From Xestospongia muta (taxonomy: Eukaryota > Porifera > Demospongiae > Haplosclerida > Petrosiidae), in contig OY848917.1 of the NCBI GenBank assembly GCA_963693285.1, positions 9,734,192 through 9,798,191 on the forward strand: a stretch of 64,000 bases of DNA. Reading direction: 5' to 3'. Shown in pieces: positions 11,080-23,469 of this stretch. The notes under the pieces were generated by a model. It had not been told where the DNA came from. It was given only the letters and a program-made list of their open reading frames with translations, and did no database searches. Positions within the stretch are counted from its first letter, which is position 1. Each line of letters opens with the position of its first letter. A program made the position numbers and the translations under genes.

Positions 11080-14000
11080 ATGGATGACTTGCTCGAAAGC
11101 TATAGGAAAGCCGTTATCAATGCCTTTAATTTCCAATATGCCAACCTCAGTTCAGCACTACAAGGATGTATGACTAAATTTACTGAGGAAGCGTTTGCCG
11201 CTTCTATGATATCTGAGTCTGTTATGAGAAAGGGGAACTTTGCTGACATAGCTAACGATTTTAAAACTGGATTGAGGTTGAGGAAGACTGTAGAGGAAGT
11301 TCAGACACACTGTCGTTGTCTTATTAGAATTCTTGAGGGCCTCGACGGACCAGCAGCAATTGTTGGTAGGAATCTGGGCACAGAGCTGTCAACATTATCT
11401 TCTCAGTATGGTATGCCACCATGACAACAGATATTTGCATCCAATATGTATTTATAAGATAATTTAGGTCATATAAGTGTGTAAAGACTACACTGCATGA
11501 GAAGAGAGAAATAAGAATTTAAATCTACAAAATATGTTAAATTTCCTATGGAATAAAGTTATGGAATGAGCCTGTTATATGATGCTTGTTAAATCAGTTC
11601 TCGTGTGGCCAGGTGATTATTCTACTGCTTCATATTGTGTATTTGAGTTTGCCATTTCCTGTTAGTGAAGCATTCAATGCATCTATAAGACTATGATGTA
11701 TGCCACTATTAAGACTACATATCAAAGATACTAAAAGATATACCATGTTGAGATGGACTTAGTGCAATCCTGGTAATTTATTGCTAAAATCATTGAATTG
11801 TGTCATATCAACTAAGTCTTAGTCCACTATTTCATTAATACAAAGTGCAACCCAATATTGAATTATCTACTGAGTTAAACCATATTTTATTTTATGTGCA
11901 ATAGTTGAAGCCATGAGCAAGAAGTAGATGGTATTAATTTTCAACAAAGTATCTGTAACTGTCCAATAGTTACCCAATATAGGTTTAGCATGTTATCTGA
12001 CTATATAACAAATTGTATACTACTACTTATCTCATAAGAAAAATTACTTAAGCAAATAATTCATTAATTTTATTATTTGGTTGCAAACAAGAGATAATGG
12101 AATGTCAACCTTTCTATGATAGAAATTCATCCCTCATGCATGCAATATATGCTAAATACAGCTGTAGGTGTGATGTAACTATTAAAAAAAGCTAAGTATC
12201 TCTAATATGCGTTTGTGTCTTGTAATATTATCTCTAGATGTTTTAAGTCTGTTAACTCAGTATGGTCTATCATATGAAGAATTAGAGCAAGAGTGTGACG
12301 ACGGGCTGTTCATTGAAGTCTCACAACTTATGAATGATGACTATATAGCAGCTGGTCATTGTCTCAATTTATCAACTGAAAGATTACGTAGCATTTCTCT
12401 AATCAATAAAAATGATGTGCAAAAGAAGAATGAGGTGTTGTGGACTTGGAAAAGAAAGAATGGCAGTGCAGCTACTTACAAAGAACTAGTGAAAGCATTC
12501 TTGAAAATGGAAGATCGATTTGTAGCTGAATCCATATTGAGATATTTTTCAAGGAAATTTAGATCTAGTTCAAGTCCAAGAATCTGTAATCTTAATCCAC
12601 AGAAAGCAAAAAAGAATTGGGAAGAATTAACATCAAGTGAAAAGGAAGCAGTACGTGATAAGCTAATGGATGAAAATCATAGTGTCCGTAAAGCTTACAC
12701 AGCTTTTATAGCCCAGTTGATACGATCTTTTAAGGAACGCAAAGTTGATCCATTAGATATTCAGTCACTTCTAAACAGCTTTATTCCTTCAGAACATCAA
12801 CATATAAAGGAACGTCCAACATTGTTCAACTTTAGCAAAGATGACACCATTTCATCAGTATTTTCAGAGTTAACCAAGCATTGCACATGGTTCAACTATG
12901 AATCACTTCAAGTTCTTGTTGACATTTTAGGCAATGTTTCCGAAAAACAGTCTTTGCAGACATATGAAGATAAACACCTTCTTCCTTACTTGAATCGCTC
13001 CATTTTTGAAATACCTTGCACTTCATCCCAAGATCAATCTACACACACAAAGCTTCTTCTTAAAGTGTCTGCAGATGTCTACATTACTGGAAGTGAAGTA
13101 AAAGCTATTCAACGTAATCTTGCCAAACTACTTGGTTTTGAAAGTAGTGCACTGTTACATTTTGAGAATTACAATGAAGGCTGTATTGAATTAATATTTA
13201 GTCTTCCCACAGTTGTATTTGATAAAAGTTCACCTGAATCCAATCTGTTCACTTATATTGAATGGGACAAGTCAAGCCTATCTTACAAAGTTAATATTGA
13301 TGTAGTAGCTGTGTTGTGAGTGTTATATTAAATGTATTCTCACTTATGACCTATATTAGATCATATTCCAAGAAACCAGAAGTATCTCTACTTGTTAAGA
13401 TGCTACAAGAAAAAGAGTGTGCTCTTAACGAACATTTGGAGAGAGAAAAAACAAAAGAAAGTAAGTCCTTTCATATGTGAATGTGTATGCCATGACTTAC
13501 TATGATTGCTAAAAATCAATTATCATTATGATTATTATTAATGTAATTTATTTTACATTAAAAAATGCTTACCACAAAATAGAAAGAAATGTCATTAGAA
13601 TTTAGTCAGTTAATGTCTACACAGAAAAGTGAGAACTCAGCATTTAATTGACAATATTATTATCAGAAATGAAAAGACAAGAAGGAATATTAAGCTCTTA
13701 TGTAATGCTAGGTAGACCTCTGGCCTAAAAGCAATTCCTAATGTTGACTGTGAAAAGGATCACAATCACTTACAAAACAAAACCAATGCCATAAAATACA
13801 TTGCAGTACATCTTTCAATGGAGGCCTTAATTGCTTGTAACCATTATCTTAATGTTAATACCCTATTGATCTACATTTTGTAACACTGATCCAAGAGCTC
13901 TCTCTGGTTTTTTAATCAAATGTGGTATTTCAAATACCTTCCCTTTCCTTTTTTCTCATTATGATTTCTTGTTATTATATATTATTATGCTCAAATCTAA

Positions 14001-15808
14001 TGTTAATATCATGTTGTCTTCTACAGAATTACTGAATGACCAACTATCATTACAGGAGATAATAATGTCTCTTAGTTTACAACTAAAAGAGAAAGAGGCA
14101 AGAAATGCTTTTTTAACAGAGAAAATAAAAGGTATATAAGGCAAATTTTATGTTCTTTACTTTTTCTTTTCTGATAGATCTGAGGTCTCAGATATTAGAG
14201 ATGATAGATGTTCTTAAAAATAGTCATCCACTACTCAGTCATAAAGTTGAGAAACAACTCGCACTTGATAGCAAGCAAGAAGGTTTGCACAAATGTCCTC
14301 CTTTATAAAAATTTATTATTTGTCATTGAGATTAACATTGACTTGTTTAATTTTATACTTTATACACAGACGCATATGAGCTACTTGACAAGATAAAGAC
14401 ATTAGAGGACCTCACATCTAATGTCCAAGAAAAAGAAGGTATAATTTGTCCCTAACAATTCAATATATACAACTCCTATATTTTGTACTTTGTAGCTACT
14501 GACAAATGTCAAGAAATTACCAAATTACTAGAAGTGATTAGTTCCTTAACTCTTCAACTGTCAGAGAAAGACAATGCCATAACAGAAAAAGATACAGATG
14601 AGGAGGACAGCCAACAGGAATCATTAGATAACGAAGACCTTCAAAGTAAGCTGTCATCATAACTTTGTAATCTTTAAAGGACATTGCACCTTATTATCAT
14701 GGTTAAGTACATGGTGGCTTACAATTATATAACACATGACCACTTTTGTTGATTTCATATGTAGCAGTTGCATGTGAAATTTATTCCTTGAAGACGCAAA
14801 CTGAGTATATTTCTTTATTTACTTTAGCAAGAAATGTGATAGCTAAATTGTTAATTTTTTAAAAAAATAATTGTCCATATTACATTCTTCAGCTTTAAAT
14901 AAATAAATATTTTGCTGTAGATCAAGAAAATTTGTGTTATATTTCTGACTTTGTAAAGAAAACTCAACTTGATTAACTAAATCTACTTTTGTCATATGTC
15001 TTGGTATAATGCTAGTCAAACATCCAATGCAGTAATTACATTTATCCCAAACAATAAAGTTGAATGTTTGTTTGCTGTTCATCCTACTATATTGTGGCAC
15101 AGTAACCACACTCTGTAATAGCATCCATCTTCTTGGCCTTTTAGTCATAGTTGAGGACATTAGAGTGTGCATGTACTATTGTTGTGTGTGTAAAATATTA
15201 TAAAATAAACTATGCTTTATTATATAGGAGAGACTGAAAGTGTTCAGTGGGCTAGTGATAGTGTTACACTTACTTCACCTACTGTGGCAGAATGTAAAGA
15301 TGTGATACGTCAATTAAAGAGACGACAACACATAACATGGAGAATTGAACTCAAGTCTATTTCTTCTGATAGTTTATTAACATTATTAACAAATGTCAAT
15401 GAATGTCCAGTGAAGAGCCTTGAGATATATTACACTCGTTTTGATATTGACTGTGTCAATGAACTAGCACAAGTAGTGACTTATAACAAAATAATGGAGA
15501 AACTGTATCTATACTCATCACCTCTTTTACTAGATACTTATCGTTTGTTAACAACTGCTCTCTCTAGTAACAATACACTCAAGTCATTACACTTGTGGTA
15601 TGACAATATCATCACACACAACGACATACATCATATTATTTCAACCAATACAACATTAGAAGTGCTATGGCTCAACTGCTGTCCTAATGTTGCTAAATTT
15701 GGTAAACAACAAATACAAAATGCATTGGTTTACAACAAGAGTTTGAGTATTTTGTACATTAATGGTAGTTATCTCCGTGACTCGTACTTATTTTTGTACT
15801 ACTATTGA
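11080..15808 (+). CDS. Death-domain, coiled-coil, leucine-rich-repeat protein, eight exons
   Basis: Exons 11080-11410, 12238-13315, 13360-13460, 14027-14131, 14178-14282, 14370-14438, 14496-14645 and 15228-15808 all have GT/AG borders. Every junction keeps the frame, giving 2520 nt (839 residues). Residues 1-110 form a helical domain of unsure class, possibly CARD-like. Residues about 130-217 look like a death domain (WTWKRKNGSAATYKELV, then VAESILRYF). An unclassified middle region follows to about 470. Residues 470-647, across five small exons, are a charged coiled coil with repeated LQLxEKE units. Residues 650-839 are leucine-rich repeats (LKSLHLWYDN, LEVLWLNCC). Death domains recruit partners in apoptosis and innate immune signalling, so a cytosolic sensor or adaptor is inferred. 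There is no NACHT domain. The start ATG follows a GTTGACCACA-like context; the last exon could continue by splicing. Confidence 0.75.
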
Positions 15809-16768
15809 TACATTTACATTAGATTATTTCAATTTGAATAAGTCAATTATTTGTTAAAAATTTGTTTCCAGTTGTTTATCTTCTAACGAAATTATTAATT
15901 TGATATTTCATTTTTTCACAGACTAAAGTGCTCTACTTTACAACTTACCACGCCACATGAATTAATAATAAGTACTTGAATACTTTTTGTATGCAGGGAG
16001 CAGAGACCACATATTAAAACTGTGGGGAGAGGCTCAGCCCCCCAGGTCTCTGCCAGTGTATTTATACAGAATTATAACAAAGTAGACTATATAAATTGTA
16101 ATTAAGTCTTCTCAGGTATTAGCTATATAAAAGTAAACGTTATTGGCAGACCTAATACCGCTGATGGCTACAATTAAGGAAAAACACTAATGTGCAGAAC
16201 CCTCACAACACTAATAGCTGATCATGAATTACACTGATTGATATCAGTTTGGATGCTGCTACTACATGATAACCTATCAAATGACAGTCAAAAAGTTGTT
16301 TTAAAACTTATAATAAAAGTGAATAATTGTAATCATTGAGTGCAAGAAAACTCTTCCTACACTCCTAGTTTGAGAGGTCTTCCCCAGTTGACTGTGAGTC
16401 ATCAGCAAATCTTTACTTAAACAAGAAACATACCCTGGATGGATTCACAACAATATCTAGATGCTTTCATTTAGAAGCTCTACAACATCATTATTTTAAT
16501 CATAATATTGACAAATAGCTGTGTTACTAAATTATTTCAGAGTGATTCTATGTTGCATAGTCACTTGTCACATTACAGCTTCTTTTCAATTTGGAATTAC
16601 TGTTTTTGAGACAATACTATAGTAAATATCATTGACAAATTTTGAATGACACAAACTATTATAATTTATACAGTGGTTTAGATTTCTTTGAATACACATC
16701 TTTAATGCTTATACAAATTAACACTAAACATCCCACTTTCAATTAACTTTCATACATATAAACTAAAG
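15809..16768. other. Intergenic, with start of a duplicated block
   Basis: No gene. From about 16600 the sequence matches 27320-27475 (CAGTGGTTTAGATTTCTTTG and flanks), marking the edge of the segmental duplication that covers 16.6-41 kb. Confidence 0.6.
16000..16053. repeat. Imperfect hairpin
   Basis: GCAGAGACC and GGTCTCTGC form a 9-bp stem, with an inner TGGGG/CCCCA pairing and a 14-nt bulge on the left arm. Role unknown. Confidence 0.5.
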
Positions 16769-17112
16769 AAGTACTAACACTGTTATTATTAGTTGCATGT
16801 ATGTGCCATAAAACATAGCTTTAAGTCTTGTCAAGTACATATGAGCTAATATACCAGCTAATGGTAAAAACATATGCCTTGAACAATAGTGAGAGCAAAA
16901 CTAAGATAACTCACATCAATACCAGAAGATGATATAGCACCAAACAGGATGAAACTAGAACTATATAATGTTACAATATGAGCAAATAAACTCCATAAAA
17001 CAACTCTTAAGAGTGGCTCATGGACACTTTCTTAATGGATTAGAACATACATCACAAACATTGACTGTACTTCATCTCATTGTTGCTTATGTCCAGCAAG
17101 TAGTTCATACAT
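16769..17112 (-). pseudogene. POT/SLC15-like transporter, N-terminal remnant (copy A)
   Basis: Clearly homologous at nucleotide level to 35494-35843, the N-terminal part of transporter copy C, but with many substitutions and small indels (for example TTAATGGATTAGAACATACATC against the CTTGATGGACTAAAAC version). No open frame survives. The rest of the transporter is absent, so this is the outermost, oldest relic of the duplicated unit. Confidence 0.7.
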
Positions 17113-18411
17113 ATAAACTGATCTAGGTGAAAGTTCATAGGAGTACACAATACTACACTATTTAGTTAACATTCATGAGTGACTTCATTCTGACACATCC
17201 TCAATACAATATGGATATTTTGTATGAAGCGCCTTTTATAAATTTTTCTATCTCTAAATAGAGATACGTACTCATACCCAAACTTTTACATGAATGCACA
17301 AACAAATTGACGTAATAGCTTTAAAATGTCCATAAAGTACATCCCATCTACAAGCAAAACCAATAACTTAACAGAACTATCAGTGCTATTACAATGAATA
17401 CATGCTGGTGTGAGAACACATAAAGAGATAGATAACAAATGTGAGTAGGAAATGTACATCAGTGTTACAAGAACTTCTAGAGAAGATACAAAAATAAGGC
17501 TAGCAATCCTGTTTGAACATTGACTTGAGAGGACAATGGCAGCAACTATAAGCCTAAAGGAAATTGGATAAATACAATGTACCAATTTTGCCAAGTTCAT
17601 TAAGATTACTTGTTACATACATTGGTATGTTCCAGTGATATATGATGGAAGAGAGAAAAAATTACATTTATTTTAAAACTGTACTTTTACATATGACACC
17701 AGATGATGGTATAGCATATGGCCAGATAACATCTTGCCACTCTCCAAGTGTACCAAAGTCAATAAACTAAACAAGACCAATACATACAAAATGCCACCAA
17801 AATTGACAAGTGTTATTTTTAGCACAGATTACAGTGAATGTGAACATTTAGAGCAAGCACTGCTACCTAACATAATACTGTAGCCCTCCTTACACTCACC
17901 ACATAGCCATCCCATATGGTTTTCTCTACTCATAATGTCAGGGTGTGATATATTAATAGTTGTATTTGATATTCAGTGTTCAATGTAACCAATGATAGTT
18001 CTATTGTAAGTCACAACTCCTAACCATAATTGAGGTGGATTTTTGATGTTACATTGGTGATACCTAACTAAATCTGTTTGAGTGTATCCCAAAACCTCAA
18101 AATATAAGTTAATATCATCACTTGTACTCTCCAAAAATATTGTGAAATTCAGTGGAGTGCATCCGTTACTGTAAATTGTTTGAATTTGTTGCTCTTTATG
18201 TAATAAATGTGTGATCAAATCATTGTCATTATGTTGAGTATCCCACGTATTTAGGATTTCATACAGTCTGGAGAAAATTTTAGCATATGTAGGATTACTA
18301 TTCAAACGTATGCTTGTAAACCAATTGTAATTGTTTGACCAGGATACACTTTGATATGTTTATTGTTATTACTGTAACATTGAGTGCTTACTGCTACTGA
18401 TGATATGTCTC

Positions 18412-18579
18412 TGTAATAAATTGTATTGATCATGTACTCTGGACTATTATATTAATTGTGTACTTTGGACTTGGACTTGTAAGTCTTCATTGGATATTTG
18501 AGGGATTGTATAGTTGTTCTGAGTTCAGTTCTGTATTAGTATTGAGTTGTTTCATTTGTATTCATTAAGAGACATAACA
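18412..18579 (+). repeat. 5' LTR of element 1
   Basis: Begins TGTAATAAATTG and ends GACATAACA; pairs with 22000-22167. Confidence 0.9.
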
Positions 18580-18581
18580 AT

Positions 18582-18593
18582 TGGTGACGAAGG
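18582..18593 (+). other. Primer binding site of element 1
   Basis: TGGTGACGAAGG lies two bases after the LTR. It differs at two positions from TGGCGACGAGG, the complement of a eukaryotic tRNA-Ser 3' end (recalled), the primer typical of Mag-lineage elements. Confidence 0.6.
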
Positions 18594-18597
18594 TGAG

Positions 18598-19469
18598 ATG
18601 GCAGGTGTTCTGGGTAGACTACACGAATTTGATGCTACGCTGGAGCCATGGAAGCATTATGTTGAGAGACTTGGTCAATTTTTGGACATCAACGGAATCA
18701 CCAATATAGACAAAAAGTGCTCTGTACTCTTATCACCAATTGGACCAGCACCTTACTAGCTTCTGATGAGTTTATTAAGCCCCTAGAAACCTGGAGAGAA
18801 GAGTTACGAAGAGCTAGTGACACTCTTAACCGAACACTATAACCCGGCACTGTCAGAGATTGTGGAATGATACAAATTCCACAAGAGAATGAGGCATGAA
18901 GGGAAACTGTGAGCAGATTCATGGCTGAGCTACGTTCCTTACCTTGGTATTGCAAATTTGGTGCATCATTGAATGACTTATTGAGAGATCAAATAGCATG
19001 TGGCATCAACGATGAAAACATTCAATGACGACTATTGGCAGAGAAAATGCTCACCTTCAATTCGGCATTGGATATCACAGTTGGAATGGAGAGTGCAAGG
19101 AAGAACGTGACAGAGCTACAGACTCCTGCACAAAAACCGACAGAGATATTCAAAGTTACTACCACGAACTGTTACCGTTGTGGAAATACTGGTCATATTC
19201 TGGATCATTGCAGGTTTCAACACGTCAAGTGCCTGACTTGTGGTAAGACTGGCCACATTCAGAGGGTGTGTAGAAGTGGCCCCCAAAGGTCTGATAGACT
19301 CCCTGTTGAAACAGAGAAATCCACTTCAAAGAGCAGAAAAAACCACAGGTCACGACCAATCAGACAGTTGACCCAAGAACAGGAGGGACTGGACCTGGAT
19401 GAATTCATAAAACACCTAGGCACAAGTGAGGATGCCATAGAACTGGAGGTATGCATTGAGGGAAGTTAG
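18598..19469 (+). pseudogene. gag of element 1
   Basis: The start ATG is at 18598. The capsid-like region is broken by stops near 18758 and 19028. It then runs open from about 19035 to 19469 with two CCHC zinc knuckles (CYRCGNTGHILDHC and CLTCGKTGHIQRVC, near 19171-19271). The knuckles bind the element's RNA in its virus-like particle. The frame ends at TAG just before the protease region. Confidence 0.8.
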
Positions 19470-19548
19470 TGAACATCAAGAAGATACAGCTATTGGGTAG
19501 CTGTAGCATGAAGGTGAAATATAACGGCAAGGGTGCTATTTTACTAGT

Positions 19549-20245
19549 GATTTTAAATGCTCCTCATCATTCTTTCCTGTAACAAGAACATCATCTATAT
19601 GTACAATTACTCCCGGAATATTCTGAAGTAGACTCTCCATAAGTCTTTGAAAAATAGCAGGGGCTGATGCGATACCAAACAGCAGTCTTCTATATCAGAA
19701 TAACCCCTTGTGTGTGTTAATCACTGATACTGCTTGGAGACATCATTAAGTTCCACCTGTTGATATGCTTGGCTCATGTCCAACTTAGAAAACAGCTTGC
19801 CTCCACCAAGTGTGGCAAAGAGACCCTTGACTCTCGGAATCGATGACAGTCTAGCTTTGACACTGAATTCAATGTGACCTTAGGGTCACCACAGATTCTG
19901 ACACTGCCATCTGACTTCAAAACTGGTACGATGGGTGATGCCCATTCTGAAAACTGTATTGGTTCTAAAATACCCAACGATATCAATCTGTCCAATTCTT
20001 TTTCGATCTTTTCTTTCATAGCATATGCAACTGGGTGAGCTTTCATAAATTTTGGTACAGCCTCTTACTTGACATGTATTTCTGCATTGTATCCTCTAAG
20101 GTGTCTCAGACCTTCCCCAAAAACATTCTGATGTTTCGCTAAAATATTCTGCAACTTGTCGTTACTAACCACGTGAATACTCTTCCAATCAATCCATATA
20201 TATGGAAGCCAGTTACGACCAAGCAAGTTTGGACTGTTCCCCTTG
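19549..20245 (-). pseudogene. Inverted protease/reverse transcriptase segment of element 1
   Basis: On the minus strand this piece reads the end of an aspartic protease (NLLGRNWLP, near 20220), then reverse transcriptase N-terminal motifs (EPIQFSEWASPIVPVLKSDG), and the catalytic Asp-Asp region (HIDDVLVTG, near 19600). It stops at EEHLKS. The plus strand continues the same protein just outside both ends, so the segment was inverted in place. The end points are accurate to within a few bases. Confidence 0.85.
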
Positions 20246-21000
20246 ATGACTAATAATGGTAGAGACAGTATTGAAGCGAATCGAGGATGCAGAAATGTTG
20301 CTGAAAAGAAAAAAATGTGTATTCATGGCGATATCTCGGACATATCATTGACTCTCAGGGATTACACCCAACACAAGATAAAGTTGACGCAATTCAGAAA
20401 GCTCCTTCTCCAAAAAAATCGTACCCAGCTAAAAGCTTATCTGGGTCGTTTGACTTATTATGGTAGATTCCTACCTATTATCTCAAAACATCTTTTTTCT
20501 CTCTATAGATTGCTCCGGAAGAATACTCAATGGATATGGTCAAAAGAAGGAAGAGTTAGCATTTCAAGAATCAAAGAAACTCCTTACATCATCAACTTTA
20601 CTAGTCCATTTTAATCCCTCTCTTCTATTAATTTTGTCACATGATGGTACGGGATTGGTGCAGTGTTCGCTCATCGTATGTCGGATGGTTCAAATAAATC
20701 AATAGGTTATGTTTCACAGACCTTAACATAAGCGGAAAAACACTATTCACAACTCAAAAAAGAGGGTCTGGCCTGCATTTTTGCTGTAAAAAAGTTTCAT
20801 TCATATCTATTTGGACACAAGTTCTTAATGTATACTGATAATTTGTCATTGAAGTCCTTGTTTAATGAAAAGCAGCCGGTTCCAGTACAAGCATCTGGTC
20901 GAATACAATGATGGGCATTGGCCCTGGCTAACTATGAATATACGATGGCCTTTCGGCCTACTCATAAGCATAGCAATGCAGATGCACTGAGTCAACTCCC
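20246..21000 (+). pseudogene. Reverse transcriptase end and RNase H of element 1
   Basis: It starts with VLKRIEDAEMLLKRKK, the continuation of the inverted part. It then has the connection (LKAYLGRLTYYGRFLP) and RNase H motifs in several frames, ending HSNADALSQLP. Premature stops occur where Gln or Arg is expected (20729, 20909). Confidence 0.8.
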
Positions 21001-21915
21001 TACTGAGACTGTAGAGATAGAAGAACCAGTAACAACTGAATTGGTGAACTTAATGGAAGCTATGGACAAAATGCCAATCACAGCTGAAACTATAAAAGTA
21101 TGGACACAGAAAGACCCTTTACTAGCCAGAGTATACAAGTATGTTCAGTTTGGGTGGCCAGATTATTTATGGTTCAGGGGTTGTGATTCCATCTCAAGGC
21201 AGACAACAAATATTAGCAGAGTTACAGCAGGGACACCCAGGAGTGAATCGAATGAAGAGTTTGGCAAGAATTTATTTTGGTGGCCTGGGTTGACAAAGAA
21301 TATTGAGATGTTGGTCAAAGAATGTGCAATGTGCCAGGAAAATCAATCAAACCCTGCAGTGGCACCATTAGAACCATGGACACGGCCAACTAGACCTTGG
21401 GCCAGAATGCATGTGGATTATGGTGGTCCCTTCATGAATTCTATGGTTTTTATAGTGACAGATGCACACTCCAAATAGGTAGAGATCAAGAAAACATAAT
21501 CTACAACCTCTACAGCAACTATTCAAATGTTACGAACAATGTTTGCTCATTATGGGTTGCCTAGTACTCTAGTATCAGATAATGGGACATGTTTCACAAG
21601 TCAGGAATTTGAAGATTTTTTGAAAGTTAATGGTATTCAACACATCAAGACGGCTCCCTATCATCCACAATCTAATGGACTGGCTGAGTGAGAGATGATC
21701 TGTACATTCAAAATTTCTCACAGTGTAGTAAAGTTAAATGGATACCTGGAGTCATAGTCGAAAAGATTGGCAGAGTTGTTTTCAGAGTTCCATTGCAAAA
21801 CTCAACCACCATCATTAAACGACATAAAAATCAAATTCGAGCTCATATGTGTGATTATATTCCAGAATTAGAAGTGACTCTTCTGATTCAAGACAAGAGT
21901 TGGAACCTCGTGTAA
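21001..21915 (+). pseudogene. Integrase of element 1
   Basis: It shows the zinc-binding end (WWPGLTKNIEMLVKECAMC), first catalytic region (DYGGPF, TDAHSK) and the DNGT and [11 protein letters not shown] motifs. TAG replaces Trp after DAHSK (21476), and TGA follows LAE (21689). The C-terminal tail reads to 21915. Confidence 0.8.
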
Positions 21916-21999
21916 GTACAGGCCCTCATTATCCCTCTAGAGTGAGGAGACGCCCTCAACGTTTTGCTCAAAAATTGTTTGATTAAGGAGGGGAGAAAC

Positions 22000-22167
22000 T
22001 GTAATAAATTGTATTGATCATGTACTCTGGACTATTGTATTAATTGTGTACTTTAGATTTGTACTTGTAAGTCTTCATTGGATATTTAAGGGATTGTACA
22101 ATTGTTCTGAGTTCAGTTCTGTAATAGTATTGAGTTGTTTCATTTGTATTCAATAAGAGATGTAACA
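22000..22167 (+). repeat. 3' LTR of element 1
   Basis: Pairs with 18412-18579; preceded by a purine-rich tract. Confidence 0.9.
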
Positions 22168-22261
22168 CACTCCAACTTCTTTCTTTCTATTGAAGCTAAA
22201 TATTTTCTTATATAAATCACTCAAATTAAGTTCTTTTAAGTATAACTGTTTACAATCATAG

Positions 22262-22451
22262 TGTAGTGACTTAATATTAATGTTTATTAACTAATTGTAA
22301 TAACTACTACTATAAATCCTTATGATTTTGTGATACAGTTCAGTTGTTGTTCCGTTCCTATTTTGTTACTAATACCTTTTGGTTATTATTCAATGATCGT
22401 TGGTTCTATTGAGATTATATCCTAACTATTGTGGTGTAGTAGAATACCACA
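22262..22451 (+). repeat. 5' LTR of element 2
   Basis: Pairs with 26477-26667. Confidence 0.92.
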
Positions 22452-22453
22452 TA

Positions 22454-22463
22454 CTGGCGACGA
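22454..22463 (+). other. Primer binding site of element 2
   Basis: TGGCGACGAG matches ten bases of the complement of a tRNA-Ser 3' end (recalled from eukaryotic tRNA-Ser ending CTCGTCG plus CCA). Confidence 0.7.
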
Positions 22464-22469
22464 GTCGAG

Positions 22470-23469
22470 ATGGCAACTCACGTACCTCAAATGCCTGTAT
22501 TTAGAGGCACTACTTCAGAAAGCTGGACATCATATTCTGAGCGTCTTGAATTTTTTTCAAAGGCAACAAGATTACTGAGGACGAGCAGAAGCACGCTCTC
22601 CTACTTTCCTCCTTCGAACCATCGACTTTTGATTTAGTGAAGAGTTTAGTACAACCCAACATGATAGAAAACAAGTCGTATTCTGATATTGTGATGCTTC
22701 TGAAAGGACACTTCGACCCGCAACCATCTGCAATTATTTGCCGCTATCAATTCAACAGTAGAGACAGAAAACCAACTGAGTCTGTAGCAGCTTATGTTGC
22801 AGAGCTATGCAATCTAGTGGAACATTGTAAATTTGGAGCAACCTGAAATGATTAGAGATCACTTGGATCTCTAATCATTTAGATGAAATGATTAGAGATC
22901 ACTTGGTCTGTGGGAACACTGATCCCAGGATCCAACACCAGTTACTCCAAGAACCAGATACTCTGAGATACGACAACGCCTACAAATTAGCTATTGCATT
23001 GGAGACGGCATCAAAAATGTCCTCGACTTACAAAAAAACCAAACACAATAGCAAAGGTCTTCACTTATCCAAAAAATGGACCAACAGCGGAAACATCGAA
23101 ATCCGCTGATCTATTACTGATGCCACAGACAGCATCTAGCCACTGAATGTAATTTTCGTGAAGTCAATTGCCGTCACTGTGGAAAAAAAGGACATATTGC
23201 AAAAGCTTGCCAGTCCAAGCCAGCTGCACAAAGGTCAGCAGTTCGTCAAAGCAAACCACAGCAACACTCCACTAATCACATTACTGCAGGAGAAGAGACT
23301 CCTCCTGATGTTCCCCTCCTCCCGACAGTCTAGACTTCAAAGAAGAAGAAACCTACACCCTGTTCTCTTTAGCTGGGAAAACCAACCCCATAGTTGTTAC
23401 AGTCAATGTAAACAGCCAACCCATTCGAATGGAAGTAGACACGGGGGCAGCCCTCTCTATTATAAGTAA
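22470..23469 (+). pseudogene. gag of element 2
   Basis: The start ATG is at 22470, 19 bp after the LTR. It has a capsid-like region with frameshifts, a local fold-back duplication at 22845-22906 that breaks the frame, and a zinc knuckle CRHCGKKGHIAKAC near 23170-23215. A first knuckle is recognisable but damaged. Confidence 0.75.

Larger units (their letters stand above)
18412..22167 (+). mobile_element. Ty3/gypsy LTR retrotransposon 1, degenerate, internally inverted
   Basis: A complete element with TG...CA LTRs of 168 bp, a tRNA-Ser-like primer site, gag, protease, reverse transcriptase, RNase H, integrase and a purine tract (AAGGAGGGGAGAAAC, 21985-21999). LTRs differ at about 11 of 168 sites by eye. 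The 0.7-kb centre (protease end to mid reverse transcriptase) is inverted. The flanking five bases (GTCTC and CACTC) match only partly as a target duplication. Stops and frameshifts are frequent. It is inserted in the membrane-protein pseudogene. Confidence 0.9.

Noticed and set aside
12207..12237. ATG at 12207 as the start of the death-domain protein
   Set aside because: The acceptor at 12236-12237 joins the 11080-11410 exon in exact phase, so the ATG is probably intronic. It remains possible as an alternative start.
14843..15172. Minus-strand frame of 109 codons
   Set aside because: It lies in the last intron of the death-domain gene, with no recognisable motif or conservation.
18407..22172. 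Perfect target duplication for element 1
   Set aside because: Flanks are GTCTC and CACTC, only three of five matching. Recorded as uncertain.
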